Below are positions 1 to 7,922 of a stretch of DNA of 64,000 bases, one piece after another. Within the stretch, counting starts at the first letter, position 1. Each line of letters begins with the position of its first letter. This DNA is from Bermanella marisrubri (GTDB taxonomy: Bacteria; Pseudomonadota; Gammaproteobacteria; Pseudomonadales; Oceanobacteraceae). The translations under genes were made by a program, and so were the position numbers. The stretch is taken from positions 873,001 to 937,000 of the forward strand of contig NZ_CP051183.1 of NCBI RefSeq assembly GCF_012295615.1, in the 5' to 3' direction. The notes beneath the pieces were generated by a model. The model made no database searches. It saw only the letters and a program-made list of their open reading frames with translations, and was not told the origin of the DNA.

Positions 1-2
1 GC

Positions 3-197
3 GCAGAGCAAGGCGAACTGACGGAATTTGAAGAGAAGAATGGGCGTCCCGTAACGATTATGGGTGACCAAGCAATACCATATGAGATTTTAAAAGCGGT
101 CATGGCTAGTTGCTCTCAAGAAAATTACCGGGATATCGCATTAGCGGTGAACCAAGTAATCGGTTCACCGATGACTGTGCAGGGAGGTCAGCCATGA
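3..197 (+). CDS. exbD: ExbD/TolR-family biopolymer transporter, C-terminal fragment
   Basis: Only the last 64 residues are in the window; the gene begins upstream. The frame reads through 'VTIMGDQAIPYEILKAVM' and '...DIALAVNQ', which matches the end of the periplasmic domain of ExbD/TolR proteins. These proteins form the inner-membrane proton channel with ExbB/TolQ and energise a TonB-type transducer. The stop codon overlaps the start of the next gene (ATGA), which indicates translational coupling to the TonB-like gene. An ExbB/TolQ homologue probably lies just outside the window. The family call is firm; the partner system is inferred from the neighbour. Confidence 0.8.
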   Translation, partial: AEQGELTEFEEKNGRPVTIMGDQAIPYEILKAVMASCSQENYRDIALAVNQVIGSPMTVQGGQP

Positions 198-1120
198 GTG
201 TTGCTATGAATGCAGCGCCTGCTGGGCATTCTAGTCATGACCACTTAGCATTGGACTTGGTGCTGCCTTGGCACGAAAACCAAGAGCAGAACGAGCGCTT
301 TAAGCGTATTGCTAAAAAGGTTTCTATCCCGGTTTTAGTGTTTATGCTGTTGATGCCTTTATTACCGGATTTAACCGGTAAAGAAGAGGTGGAAGAAAAA
401 GTGGTTGCTCAAGTGATTTTGGATCCTCCAAAGCAAGAACCCCAGCCACAGCCCGTTGAGCCGCCCCCTGAGCAGAAAACTCAGAATATCAATAAGCAGG
501 CTAAGCCCAAAGAGGGTGCGAAAACAGGCAAGCCGGACATGAACTCCTTGGCGCAGCAGTTAAGTGCATTAAGTGGTTCGGTTAACTTGAGTAAAATGCA
601 AAAGCGGAACATTACAAGCACGAGTGAAGGGCAAGTACAAAAAAGTAGTCGCTCACTTCTTGGCAAAGACAGTGTGACTGCGACCAGTGGTGGTATAAAG
701 GCCAGTGACGTGACGGTGAACGCCAAAGGTGCAAGTTTGGCCGATCACAGGTCAACGGATATCGAAAGCCCCATTGCCAATATCGAGCTGCCAAGTAAAG
801 CGGAATACCACTATGATCCGTCAAAAAATAAAAAACGTGACATGCAAAGTATCCGACGTACTTTGGAGCGATATAAGGGCGCTGTGTACTCCCTTTACAC
901 GAAAGCATTGCGCCAAAATCCAGAGCTAAATGGTCGCTTTATTTTTGAATTTGTCATTTTGCCAAACGGTAAAATCGATGGTTTGAAGCTAAAAAGTAGT
1001 GAGCTTAACTCCCCTGTTCTTGAGCAAAAAATGCTCAAAAAAATTGGTGAAATTAACTTTGGTGCCGAGGACGTGAATCCTACCGCCGTTCAATATACCT
1101 TCACATTTTTACCATCCTAG
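194..1120 (+). CDS. TonB-like energy transducer with AgmX/PglI-type C-terminal domain
   Basis: The 308-residue protein has a cytoplasmic N-terminus, one membrane segment (about residues 43-60), a Pro/Gln/Glu-rich periplasmic spacer (about 78-100, 'PQPQPVEPPPE'), and a C-terminal domain (about 230-308) with 'FEFVILPNGKIDGLKLKSS', typical of AgmX/GltG/TonB C-terminal domains. The start at 194 is chosen because it overlaps the exbD stop (ATGA). An in-frame upstream ATG at 110 lies inside exbD and is unlikely. Together with ExbB/ExbD it should couple the proton gradient to an outer-membrane or gliding-type function. The cargo cannot be deduced here. Confidence 0.75.
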   Translation: MSVAMNAAPAGHSSHDHLALDLVLPWHENQEQNERFKRIAKKVSIPVLVFMLLMPLLPDLTGKEEVEEKVVAQVILDPPKQEPQPQPVEPPPEQKTQNINKQAKPKEGAKTGKPDMNSLAQQLSALSGSVNLSKMQKRNITSTSEGQVQKSSRSLLGKDSVTATSGGIKASDVTVNAKGASLADHRSTDIESPIANIELPSKAEYHYDPSKNKKRDMQSIRRTLERYKGAVYSLYTKALRQNPELNGRFIFEFVILPNGKIDGLKLKSSELNSPVLEQKMLKKIGEINFGAEDVNPTAVQYTFTFLPS

Positions 1121-1354
1121 ATAGGCGATTATTTGAGCAAATATCTTGTGGTTGTAGGCGCGTTAATCGCTCGCAACCCAAGATAGTTCCTAGTCTGACG
1201 ACGGCTAATTCACAGCTTCAATTTGAACTCAGTCACGTTCTGTAACATTTTCTTGCTTGTTCGAAATACTCCGAAACATTTCTGTGAAGTCATACCGATT
1301 ATTAAGACCGGGTGATGCCACAATATGTGTAGGCAAGATTAGGAGTTTTCACTC

Positions 1355-4300
1355 ATGCGTGAGTTGAGTTTGATGAAATCAGTTAAAGTATTATTTTTAT
1401 CCAGTGCATTGGTATTGGCCGGTTGTGGTGAAGAATTGCAGGTCAATGATGATGCGCAAGAAGCCGCAATCAATACTGGCACCCCATTCGCATTTGTTGC
1501 TCGCGATTTAACCAGCGAGCAAGATGTATCAAAATTACGTGAACAACGGAAAGAGCCCGCTGCATACTTGCCTGGCAGCCGCTTAGTTGTTCGCTCTGCT
1601 ATCAGCTCGGATGCATCAGACACAGAAATCTTGTCCACTGTTTTCAATGGTGCCTATGACGTAAAAGATTTGAGCGTTTCCAGCGATGGTCGCTATTTGT
1701 TATTCACGGCCCATGGTGGCTCTGATGTGCATACTTGGAACTTATTCGAATACGACTTCGAAGAAAAAACCGTTAAGCGTATTTTCGAAGAAGATGACGT
1801 TGCTAATGCAGGCCATGACGTAAGCCCAACCTATACCAATGACGATAAGATTGTTTTCTCGTCTAATCGCGGCACGGGTAGTGAATTTGTTTTATATACA
1901 GTGAGTCGTGATGGTGAAGATCTGAAAGCTTTACTTGAAACTGAGTCAGCACGTTCTGCGCCTATTGGCCATCAAGTTGAAGCGCGTAATTTGAAAGACG
2001 GTACGTTGATCTTTAAAGGCCAAAGCGCTACTCAGCAAAATGTTCACAGCATCCAACCCAATGGTGAACAGCTCAAATCGCTCTACCAAGATGTTAATAA
2101 TCTTACAGATACTGACTTGCAGAAAGTCGAGATTACTCACCTGATGCAAGGTAATGATGGCCGTTTAATGGCTATCCTGAAAAATAAAGAAAACCCACTA
2201 TTGGGCGGTACCCTAGTTCAATTGTTGGGCACTAAGGCGGGAGATAACTCGAGCCCAGCTGGCCGTACTGTTAGTAATTCGGTTTATGGCAAGGTTCACT
2301 TTAAAGCCGTTGGCAGTGATGAGTTATTTACCGACAACGTGACCGCAAAACAAGGTTATGTTTCTGCTTTCTGGCCATACCGCGATGGCACTAATCGCGC
2401 CTTAGTAAGCTGGAGTAGCTGTATGCAGCAGAGATCTGGTCGATATGTTCCTTGTAGTGATGGTGAAAATCCGGAGGGTGTTGAACCGCGCTATGGTATT
2501 TGGGTGCTCGATGCCAATAACAATACCCGTATGCCTGTTTTACAAGGTAAAGCGAACCGTATTTATACAGAGGTTGCTCTAGCGTATCCAAACATGGGTG
2601 AAAACCTAAAGTTTGACGACGAACTGCCAGAGGTTCCAGATACAATAGACCCAACTGACCCAACTGACCCAACTGACCCTACTGATCCTACTGATCCGAC
2701 GGACCCTACAGATCCAACTGATCCTACTGATCCTACAGATCCGACTGATCCTACAGATCCTACTGATCCGACTGATCCAACAGATCCAACGGACCCTACA
2801 GATCCGACTGATCCTACTGATCCTACAGATCCGACTGATCCTACAGATCCTACAGATCCGACTGATCCGACTGATCCGACTGATCCGACTGATCCAACGG
2901 ACCCTACTGATCCAACAGATCCTACAGATCCTACAGATCCAACAGATCCAACAGATCCAACGGACCCAACAGATCCAACAGATCCAACAGATCCAATGGA
3001 CCCTACAGATCCTACAGATCCAGAAAACAATGCGCCTATTGCTAATGCCGGTGAAGATGTGTTGAACCAGCCTGTCGGTGCCACTGTGATGCTTGATGGT
3101 AGTGCCAGTTCGGATGCAGATGGTGACGAGTTAACTTACAGCTGGAGAGTCATTAGCTCACCTGTAGAAGGCAGTGAAAATCTATTAGCAGACGTAAATT
3201 CGGTACAGCCTACTCTGACATTATTAGAGCGTGGCGTTTACGTAATCGAGCTCGTGGTTAATGACGGCAAAGTGAATAGTGCTGCAGATACCGTCATGGT
3301 CGAAGCCACAGTTGAAGATCAAGTGTGTGTGCCTGGTAAGCAACTATCTATTTGGTCTGCCGTTGCAAGCCAAGACGATCCAAATCAGTTAGTTAAAGAT
3401 GCGTTCCTAGGCAATATTACCTCGTTCCAAGGGGCAAAAACGCCAGATGCAAGCTATGACTACTACAGCCATTCTGCGCATCCAACGTTTATAGCGGATG
3501 AGTTCAATGATGCATTGCCTCAACCAAAAGACAGTTCAGCACATATTTTCTTCTACGAGTCTAAGGCTGTTCATGCGGCAACCTCTTACAGTAACAACGA
3601 TGCTGTAAAACCACGCGGTGAAATTAATGAAGGCGATTTGTTCCTTTACTTCTTCTTCAATAAAGACGCTAGTGGTCAGAGCAATAACAAGGTTTTCTTC
3701 GAAGTGCTAACTCAAGGCAATGAAAGCGCTGATGGGGTCTCTTATGATCAAGTGATTCTTTCCGATGATGGTCACGAACTGATTTCGTTCTCCACAACAG
3801 CGGGTAAGCAATACCAAGGTGACTTCCAATATTGGAGCAATACCGATGGTGGTGTTGTTGGCCCATTCCGCGGAGAAGAGTTTACCGTTGCCGTGCGCGC
3901 TACCTCTAATAGTCCTGTTGGCGAAAACTTAACCGGTGCCAGCTTCTTCTCTCGTGAAGGTACTGAATACAACTTCTTTAAAGATCCAAACATCACGTCT
4001 TTCATCGTGACGTATAAGGAAGAGCAGTTCTGTAATGACGAGCCAGTAGATCCAACTGATCCAACTGATCCAACTGATCCAACTGATCCAACTGATCCGA
4101 CTGATCCAACTGATCCGACTGATCCGACTGATCCGACTGATCCGACTGATCCAACGGACCCTACAGATCCAACGGACCCTACAGATCCAAATGATCCAGT
4201 GGGTCAGCCAGATGGCCAGTGCTATGGTAAAGGTTACTGGAAAAACCATAACCGCTATGCCGCGCAAGAGCACAAGCAGACTCCATGGCCTGTACACGAA

Positions 4301-5734
4301 GATACTCAAATTTGTTCTACAAGTTGGTATCAAATGGTGAATCAACCAGCCCATGGCGATGCTTGGAATATTCTAGGTAGCCACTATGTGACTGCGCGCT
4401 TAAACGAAGCCAACATTGGCTCGGTTCCACAAGACATTGCCGATGCATTGAATCAAGCACAAACGTTAATGGCGCAGTGTAGTGTGAGCGAGGCAGATCG
4501 AAGCTTTGCGCTTTCCTTAAAAGATCAGCTAGAGCAATTCACAGAAGAGGATAACTGTGGCGTATCGACTGATCCTGTAGAGCCTGAACAACCTACTGCA
4601 TCCGTTGTGCATATTCGTAGCGTTTATGACGATCAGGGTATCGACGTTAGCAAATATGGCATCAATGATATGGCCGACCCAACTGCATTTGCCATGCACG
4701 ACCGTCAAGAGCGTTTTGTACGTGTTTGGGTTCATCCAGACTTTGAAGCTAAAGCACTAAAAGGTTATGCACCGATTCAACCAGATGGTTCAGTGGTATT
4801 TGAATTGCCAGCATTTACTCGCTTCAGCTATGAAGTGACGAACCAATACGGCAAAGCATTGGATTCTGCTGTTATGCTCGGTGCAAACGATGCCTATACG
4901 CATTTCAATGAAAGCGACGTTATGACATCGGGTGATGTCGCTACCGTGACGTGTGTAGATTGCGATAGCAATGTGAACATTGGCGCTCTAAATGATAACT
5001 ATGTATGGCCAAATACGCGCGCTGAAATCACCGCTAGCGATGTAGGCGACACTATGGCTCTTGCTCTGTATAAAGCACAGCCAGAGCAAGCGGCATTAAA
5101 TACTCGTATTCAATATCAAGATTGGTGGACACCGCTTGCACTGCAAGGAAGTCCAGCAGTTGATCTTGGTTACGATGGCATTAGTACGGAAAAACCCGTC
5201 AGCATTGCTTGTGAGCAAGAACTGGATGCAACCTGTGTAGCAAAAGCCAACTACGAAACCCACATCAAACCATTGTGGAATAAATCTGGTCGTGATGAAG
5301 CGGGCAATGCCTGTGCTGATTGTCACGATAATCGCGGTTTTACCAAGCTGGATCTATCGGACGTTACTGCAAGCTCACAAGATGCACTATTTGGTAAACA
5401 AGCTACTTACATGTACTTAGCAAATCGCTTCAGCGAAGTATCCGATCAGCATTGTCGTCGAGTGGTACAGCCACCATTTACCATCCAACCAGAAAACGAT
5501 TGCTTTAGCTGTTACGAGCAATCTTATATGAGTGAGTTAGGTGCAATCGCCAGCGCAAACTTCTTCGACTTGTTCGATGAAGATAGCAGCGATGATCACT
5601 GGGTATTTAAACCACTCACACTCGATAGCGATGCAGAACAGCGTCAGCAAGAAGTGAAAGACTTACACCAAGGTATGTTGACCGCTTCTGAAATGAAAAT
5701 GATCGCAGAGTGGTTGGATCGCGGCGCTCAGTAA
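1355..5734 (+). CDS. Large multidomain lipoprotein, HzsA-like, with PKD domain, Asp-Pro-Thr linkers and c-type heme motif
   Basis: This is a 1,459-residue protein. It has a lipoprotein signal (lipobox LAGC, Cys24) and a good SD (AGGAG) upstream of ATG 1355. Residues about 45-420 contain PD40/beta-propeller-like blades ('SSDGRYLLFTAHGG', 'DDKIVFSSNRG'). Residues 432-556 are an Asp-Pro-Thr repeat, followed by a PKD-like domain (about 557-655, 'IANAGEDV', 'DGSASSDADGDEL'), an unidentified beta-rich region, and a second Asp-Pro-Thr linker (899-948). Next comes a 'CYGKGYWKNHNRY' module (from about 953), a beta-rich region, and a C-terminal part with a CxxCH heme motif (Cys1320, 'CADCH') and a CxxCY motif near 1384. 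The overall plan resembles hydrazine-synthase-alpha-related (HzsA-like) proteins common in marine gammaproteobacteria. A hydrazine-forming activity is not implied. It is probably anchored to an envelope membrane. A strong terminator follows, so it is likely monocistronic. Confidence 0.6.
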   Translation: MRELSLMKSVKVLFLSSALVLAGCGEELQVNDDAQEAAINTGTPFAFVARDLTSEQDVSKLREQRKEPAAYLPGSRLVVRSAISSDASDTEILSTVFNGAYDVKDLSVSSDGRYLLFTAHGGSDVHTWNLFEYDFEEKTVKRIFEEDDVANAGHDVSPTYTNDDKIVFSSNRGTGSEFVLYTVSRDGEDLKALLETESARSAPIGHQVEARNLKDGTLIFKGQSATQQNVHSIQPNGEQLKSLYQDVNNLTDTDLQKVEITHLMQGNDGRLMAILKNKENPLLGGTLVQLLGTKAGDNSSPAGRTVSNSVYGKVHFKAVGSDELFTDNVTAKQGYVSAFWPYRDGTNRALVSWSSCMQQRSGRYVPCSDGENPEGVEPRYGIWVLDANNNTRMPVLQGKANRIYTEVALAYPNMGENLKFDDELPEVPDTIDPTDPTDPTDPTDPTDPTDPTDPTDPTDPTDPTDPTDPTDPTDPTDPTDPTDPTDPTDPTDPTDPTDPTDPTDPTDPTDPTDPTDPTDPTDPTDPTDPTDPTDPTDPTDPTDPTDPMDPTDPTDPENNAPIANAGEDVLNQPVGATVMLDGSASSDADGDELTYSWRVISSPVEGSENLLADVNSVQPTLTLLERGVYVIELVVNDGKVNSAADTVMVEATVEDQVCVPGKQLSIWSAVASQDDPNQLVKDAFLGNITSFQGAKTPDASYDYYSHSAHPTFIADEFNDALPQPKDSSAHIFFYESKAVHAATSYSNNDAVKPRGEINEGDLFLYFFFNKDASGQSNNKVFFEVLTQGNESADGVSYDQVILSDDGHELISFSTTAGKQYQGDFQYWSNTDGGVVGPFRGEEFTVAVRATSNSPVGENLTGASFFSREGTEYNFFKDPNITSFIVTYKEEQFCNDEPVDPTDPTDPTDPTDPTDPTDPTDPTDPTDPTDPTDPTDPTDPTDPTDPNDPVGQPDGQCYGKGYWKNHNRYAAQEHKQTPWPVHEDTQICSTSWYQMVNQPAHGDAWNILGSHYVTARLNEANIGSVPQDIADALNQAQTLMAQCSVSEADRSFALSLKDQLEQFTEEDNCGVSTDPVEPEQPTASVVHIRSVYDDQGIDVSKYGINDMADPTAFAMHDRQERFVRVWVHPDFEAKALKGYAPIQPDGSVVFELPAFTRFSYEVTNQYGKALDSAVMLGANDAYTHFNESDVMTSGDVATVTCVDCDSNVNIGALNDNYVWPNTRAEITASDVGDTMALALYKAQPEQAALNTRIQYQDWWTPLALQGSPAVDLGYDGISTEKPVSIACEQELDATCVAKANYETHIKPLWNKSGRDEAGNACADCHDNRGFTKLDLSDVTASSQDALFGKQATYMYLANRFSEVSDQHCRRVVQPPFTIQPENDCFSCYEQSYMSELGAIASANFFDLFDEDSSDDHWVFKPLTLDSDAEQRQQEVKDLHQGMLTASEMKMIAEWLDRGAQ
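2648..3022 (+). repeat. Coding minisatellite: about 41 Asp-Pro-Thr units (9 bp)
   Basis: A 375-bp in-frame tandem array of GAY-CCN-ACN codons encodes about 41 consecutive Asp-Pro-Thr tripeptides (one unit is Asp-Pro-Met, near 2990-2998). Synonymous codons are well mixed (ACT, ACA, ACG; CCA, CCT, CCG), and shorter higher-order blocks recur. This pattern suggests repeated unequal exchange followed by drift. The product is an extended, acidic, Pro-rich linker between the propeller region and the PKD domain. Confidence 0.95.
4049..4198 (+). repeat. Second Asp-Pro-Thr coding repeat in the same gene
   Basis: A 150-bp array with the same 9-bp unit encodes about 16 Asp-Pro-Thr tripeptides and ends in Asp-Pro-Asn-Asp-Pro. 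Most units use GAT-CCA/CCG-ACT and are more homogeneous than the first array, so it may be a younger expansion. It joins the central beta-rich region to the 'GYWKNH' module. Confidence 0.95.
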
Positions 5735-5764
5735 GCCAAGATCAATAAAAGCATTCTCCCCGCG

Positions 5765-5797
5765 AAAAGCGTCATTGGAAACAATGGCGCTTTTTTT
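5765..5797 (+). terminator. Intrinsic terminator of the large lipoprotein gene
   Basis: A 13-bp stem (AAAAGCGTCATTG / CAATGGCGCTTTT, one G-T wobble) closes a GAAA tetraloop and runs into a T tract, 31 bp after the stop codon. Confidence 0.9.
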
Positions 5798-5916
5798 GTG
5801 CCTATCAGGGTTAACAAGTCAAACACCTATGGGTAGTATGGATTTCAGTGGTAGCGTCGAATTACAGAAAGCGTCTACTACCATCACATTTACCTTGTAA
5901 ATAGATCTATAGTGTC

Positions 5917-6669
5917 ATGAGAGTTGTTAGTTGGAATTGTAACGGTGCTTTAAGGCAAAAAATTTCTGCCGTAGAAAGTTTGGAAGCAGATATTTTAGTT
6001 ATTCAGGAATGTGAAGATCCAGCATTGTCCACGCCTTTATATAGACAATGGGCTGGTTCTTACTTGTGGGATGGAGAGTCTAAAAATCGAGGTATTGGCG
6101 TGTTTTCTCGAAATGGTCATAAGATTGAAAGAATAGATTGGAATAGCAGCTTTTCTGTGCCTGGCTTGAAAAGTAGTAGTAAAACTCTATTTTGGGAAAC
6201 TAAAGACTTGAGACTATTTTTACCATTCATTGTTGATAATAAATATTTGTTTTTAGCTGTTTGGACCAAAGGGCGAAGTGAAGAGGTTTTTAGCTATATA
6301 GGACAGTTCTGGAAATATTTGCAGATACACCGGACAGATTTAATGCAAGAAAACACCATAATTCTTGGTGATCTAAATAGTAATGTGCGATGGGATAAGC
6401 CAGATCGTTGGTGGAATCATTCGGATGTTATATCTGAACTAGATGATATGGGGTTTACCAGTCAATATCATCGTTGTTTCGTGGAAGGTCAGGGGCTGGA
6501 GACTATCCCTACATTCTTTATGCATCGAAATCGCGAAAAGCCATATCATATTGACTATATTTTCACATCATCAGACATTACAGATAAATGCTCCCTAAAT
6601 ATTGGTAGCTATGAGGACTGGATATCGAAAAGTGATCATGTTCCTCTAACTTTAGATTGTGAGTTCTGA
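5917..6669 (+). CDS. Endonuclease/exonuclease/phosphatase (EEP) family protein
   Basis: The 250-residue protein carries the EEP fold signatures in order: 'SWNCNG' (Asn7), 'IQE' (Glu31, metal ligand), 'GDLNSN' (Asp152, Asn154) and a C-terminal 'KSDHVPL' (Asp240, His241). All the key metal and catalytic residues are therefore present. Members cleave phosphodiester or phosphate esters in nucleic acids, lipids or small molecules; the substrate is not predictable. No signal peptide is seen. It has no strong SD, and the coding sequence is visibly more AT-rich than its neighbours, which hints at acquisition by transfer. It sits 87 bp upstream of the DUF6868 gene and may not be in that operon. Confidence 0.8.
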   Translation: MRVVSWNCNGALRQKISAVESLEADILVIQECEDPALSTPLYRQWAGSYLWDGESKNRGIGVFSRNGHKIERIDWNSSFSVPGLKSSSKTLFWETKDLRLFLPFIVDNKYLFLAVWTKGRSEEVFSYIGQFWKYLQIHRTDLMQENTIILGDLNSNVRWDKPDRWWNHSDVISELDDMGFTSQYHRCFVEGQGLETIPTFFMHRNREKPYHIDYIFTSSDITDKCSLNIGSYEDWISKSDHVPLTLDCEF

Positions 6670-6756
6670 TCATTCGAGTATTTCCTCTGAGGAATATAGA
6701 GTGCTCTACATATTTAAGGTTCTTTTTAAAAAAAATACGTTCATGAGGTGCTTCCA

Positions 6757-7002
6757 GTGAATATAGAACAATTAACTGAATTTTTTGGTTGGTGTTTAGT
6801 GATCAACATCGCGGTAATGATGCTTTCAGCTATCGCCATTATTATCTTTAAAGAGCCGATCTCCGCGATCCATAGTCGATTAACAGGCGTGGAAAAATCG
6901 AACCTTCCTTCTCTCTACTTTCAATATTTGGGCAACTACAAAATTGCTATTTTTGTATTGAGTTTAGTGCCGTATTTGGCTCTTAAAATAATGGTGCAAT
7001 AA
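6757..7002 (+). CDS. Small two-helix membrane protein, DUF6868-like
   Basis: The protein has 81 residues with two hydrophobic segments (about 12-32 and 61-78) flanking a short polar stretch. The sequence 'FFGWCLVINIAVM' and the end 'YFQYLGNYKIAIF...PYLALKIM' match what I recall of the DUF6868 family. The GTG start at 6757 is preferred because GAGG (6745-6748) lies 8 bp upstream. An in-frame GTG at 6748 overlaps this SD and is less likely. No function is known. It is followed after 12 bp by the Nmad3 gene, so the two are probably co-transcribed. Confidence 0.65.
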   Translation: MNIEQLTEFFGWCLVINIAVMMLSAIAIIIFKEPISAIHSRLTGVEKSNLPSLYFQYLGNYKIAIFVLSLVPYLALKIMVQ

Positions 7003-7014
7003 TACGGATCCGCA

Positions 7015-7920
7015 ATGCGTATCATCCTAAGTCGAAAAGGATTTGATTCCTCCGCCGGGGGCTGCCCCAACCCCATTTTGCCAGACGGTCGCTTGCTTCC
7101 GCTACCCATTCCCGATGATGAATCTATTGTTAAATATCAGGACTTGGTATTTGATGATTTAAATCTAGGGCAACTGGTAAAACACTTAACGAAAGACAAA
7201 GTTAAACCGAATCAGGGTGCCCATTTAGATCCGGATATGTTCCCTGCCATGCTCGATCGCGGAAGTGAGGGCGATTCAATGTGGCAAGCAAACTTAGGCC
7301 AAAGCGCCAGTGCGCAAGGACATTTGCAAAAGCAGGGTGTAAGAGAAGGGGATATCTTTTTATATTTCGCGGTGTTCCAGCCTGTAGAATATGTTCGCCG
7401 TCGCTGGCAGTTTGTTAAAGGAACAAAGCCGCTTCATATGATGTGGGGGTATATGCAAATTGGCGAGGTTTTAAAGTGGGACGCCATTCGTGAAAATGAA
7501 CAGCATCAGTGGCTGGCTTATCATCCACATTGGCAATACCAAACAGATGCATTGAATACACTGTATTTATCCCGTCAGGATTTAGATTTAAACCCTTTTG
7601 TGAAAGTTCAGCCGTCCTTCATTCCTGGAGCAGGTATTTTCACACACGCCTCTCCTGAATTGACTTTAAGTGCTGGACAGAATTTGACGGATTGGCAGGT
7701 GCCTAGTTGGATGTACCCATTTTCTGATGATAGCGCCGACTCAGAAAAAGTCGTTCGACCGCCATTAAGTTATCATACGAAACCGTGGCGCTGGCACTTA
7801 GAGGGTGATAACTGCTATTTAAAAGCCGCTGCGCGCGGGCAAGAGTTTGTATTGCATGATGCTTATGCTGACAATGCTTTGCCTTGGCTATACAAACTCA
7901 TTCAACAACATGCTGCGTGA
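7015..7920 (+). CDS. Nmad3 (nucleotide modification associated domain 3) family protein
   Basis: The 301-residue soluble protein starts with 'MRIILSRKGFDSSAGG' followed by 'PILPDGRLLPLPIP', the signature I associate with the Nmad3 family. That family was proposed from comparative genomics to act in DNA or nucleotide modification. Further conserved-looking blocks are 'GREGDIFLYFAVFQ'-type ('VREGDIFLYFAVF', about residues 109-121) and 'HMMWGYMQIGEVL' (about 142-154). The biochemical activity of this family is not established as far as I know. It lies between the DUF6868 gene and a deacetylase-fold gene (2-bp gap), which strongly suggests one transcript. No restriction or defence gene is adjacent. 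Confidence 0.7.
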   Translation: MRIILSRKGFDSSAGGCPNPILPDGRLLPLPIPDDESIVKYQDLVFDDLNLGQLVKHLTKDKVKPNQGAHLDPDMFPAMLDRGSEGDSMWQANLGQSASAQGHLQKQGVREGDIFLYFAVFQPVEYVRRRWQFVKGTKPLHMMWGYMQIGEVLKWDAIRENEQHQWLAYHPHWQYQTDALNTLYLSRQDLDLNPFVKVQPSFIPGAGIFTHASPELTLSAGQNLTDWQVPSWMYPFSDDSADSEKVVRPPLSYHTKPWRWHLEGDNCYLKAAARGQEFVLHDAYADNALPWLYKLIQQHAA

Positions 7921-7922
7921 TT

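Noticed and set aside
2563-3084. Minus-strand reading frame encoding a long Gly-Ser-Val repeat
   Set aside because: It is the antisense reading of the Asp-Pro-Thr codon array and exists only because the repeat lacks stops in that frame.
2648-4198. Possible CRISPR array or non-coding satellite
   Set aside because: The 9-bp units have no spacers and stay in frame with the lipoprotein gene, so they are coding repeats.
3929-4354. Minus-strand reading frame with Ile-Ser-Arg/Ile-Ser-Trp repeats
   Set aside because: It is an antisense shadow of the second Asp-Pro-Thr array, without a start signal or family match.
5828-5899. 23-codon frame between the terminator and the EEP gene
   Set aside because: It is too short, has no SD, and has no recognisable homology; it could be a remnant but cannot be supported.
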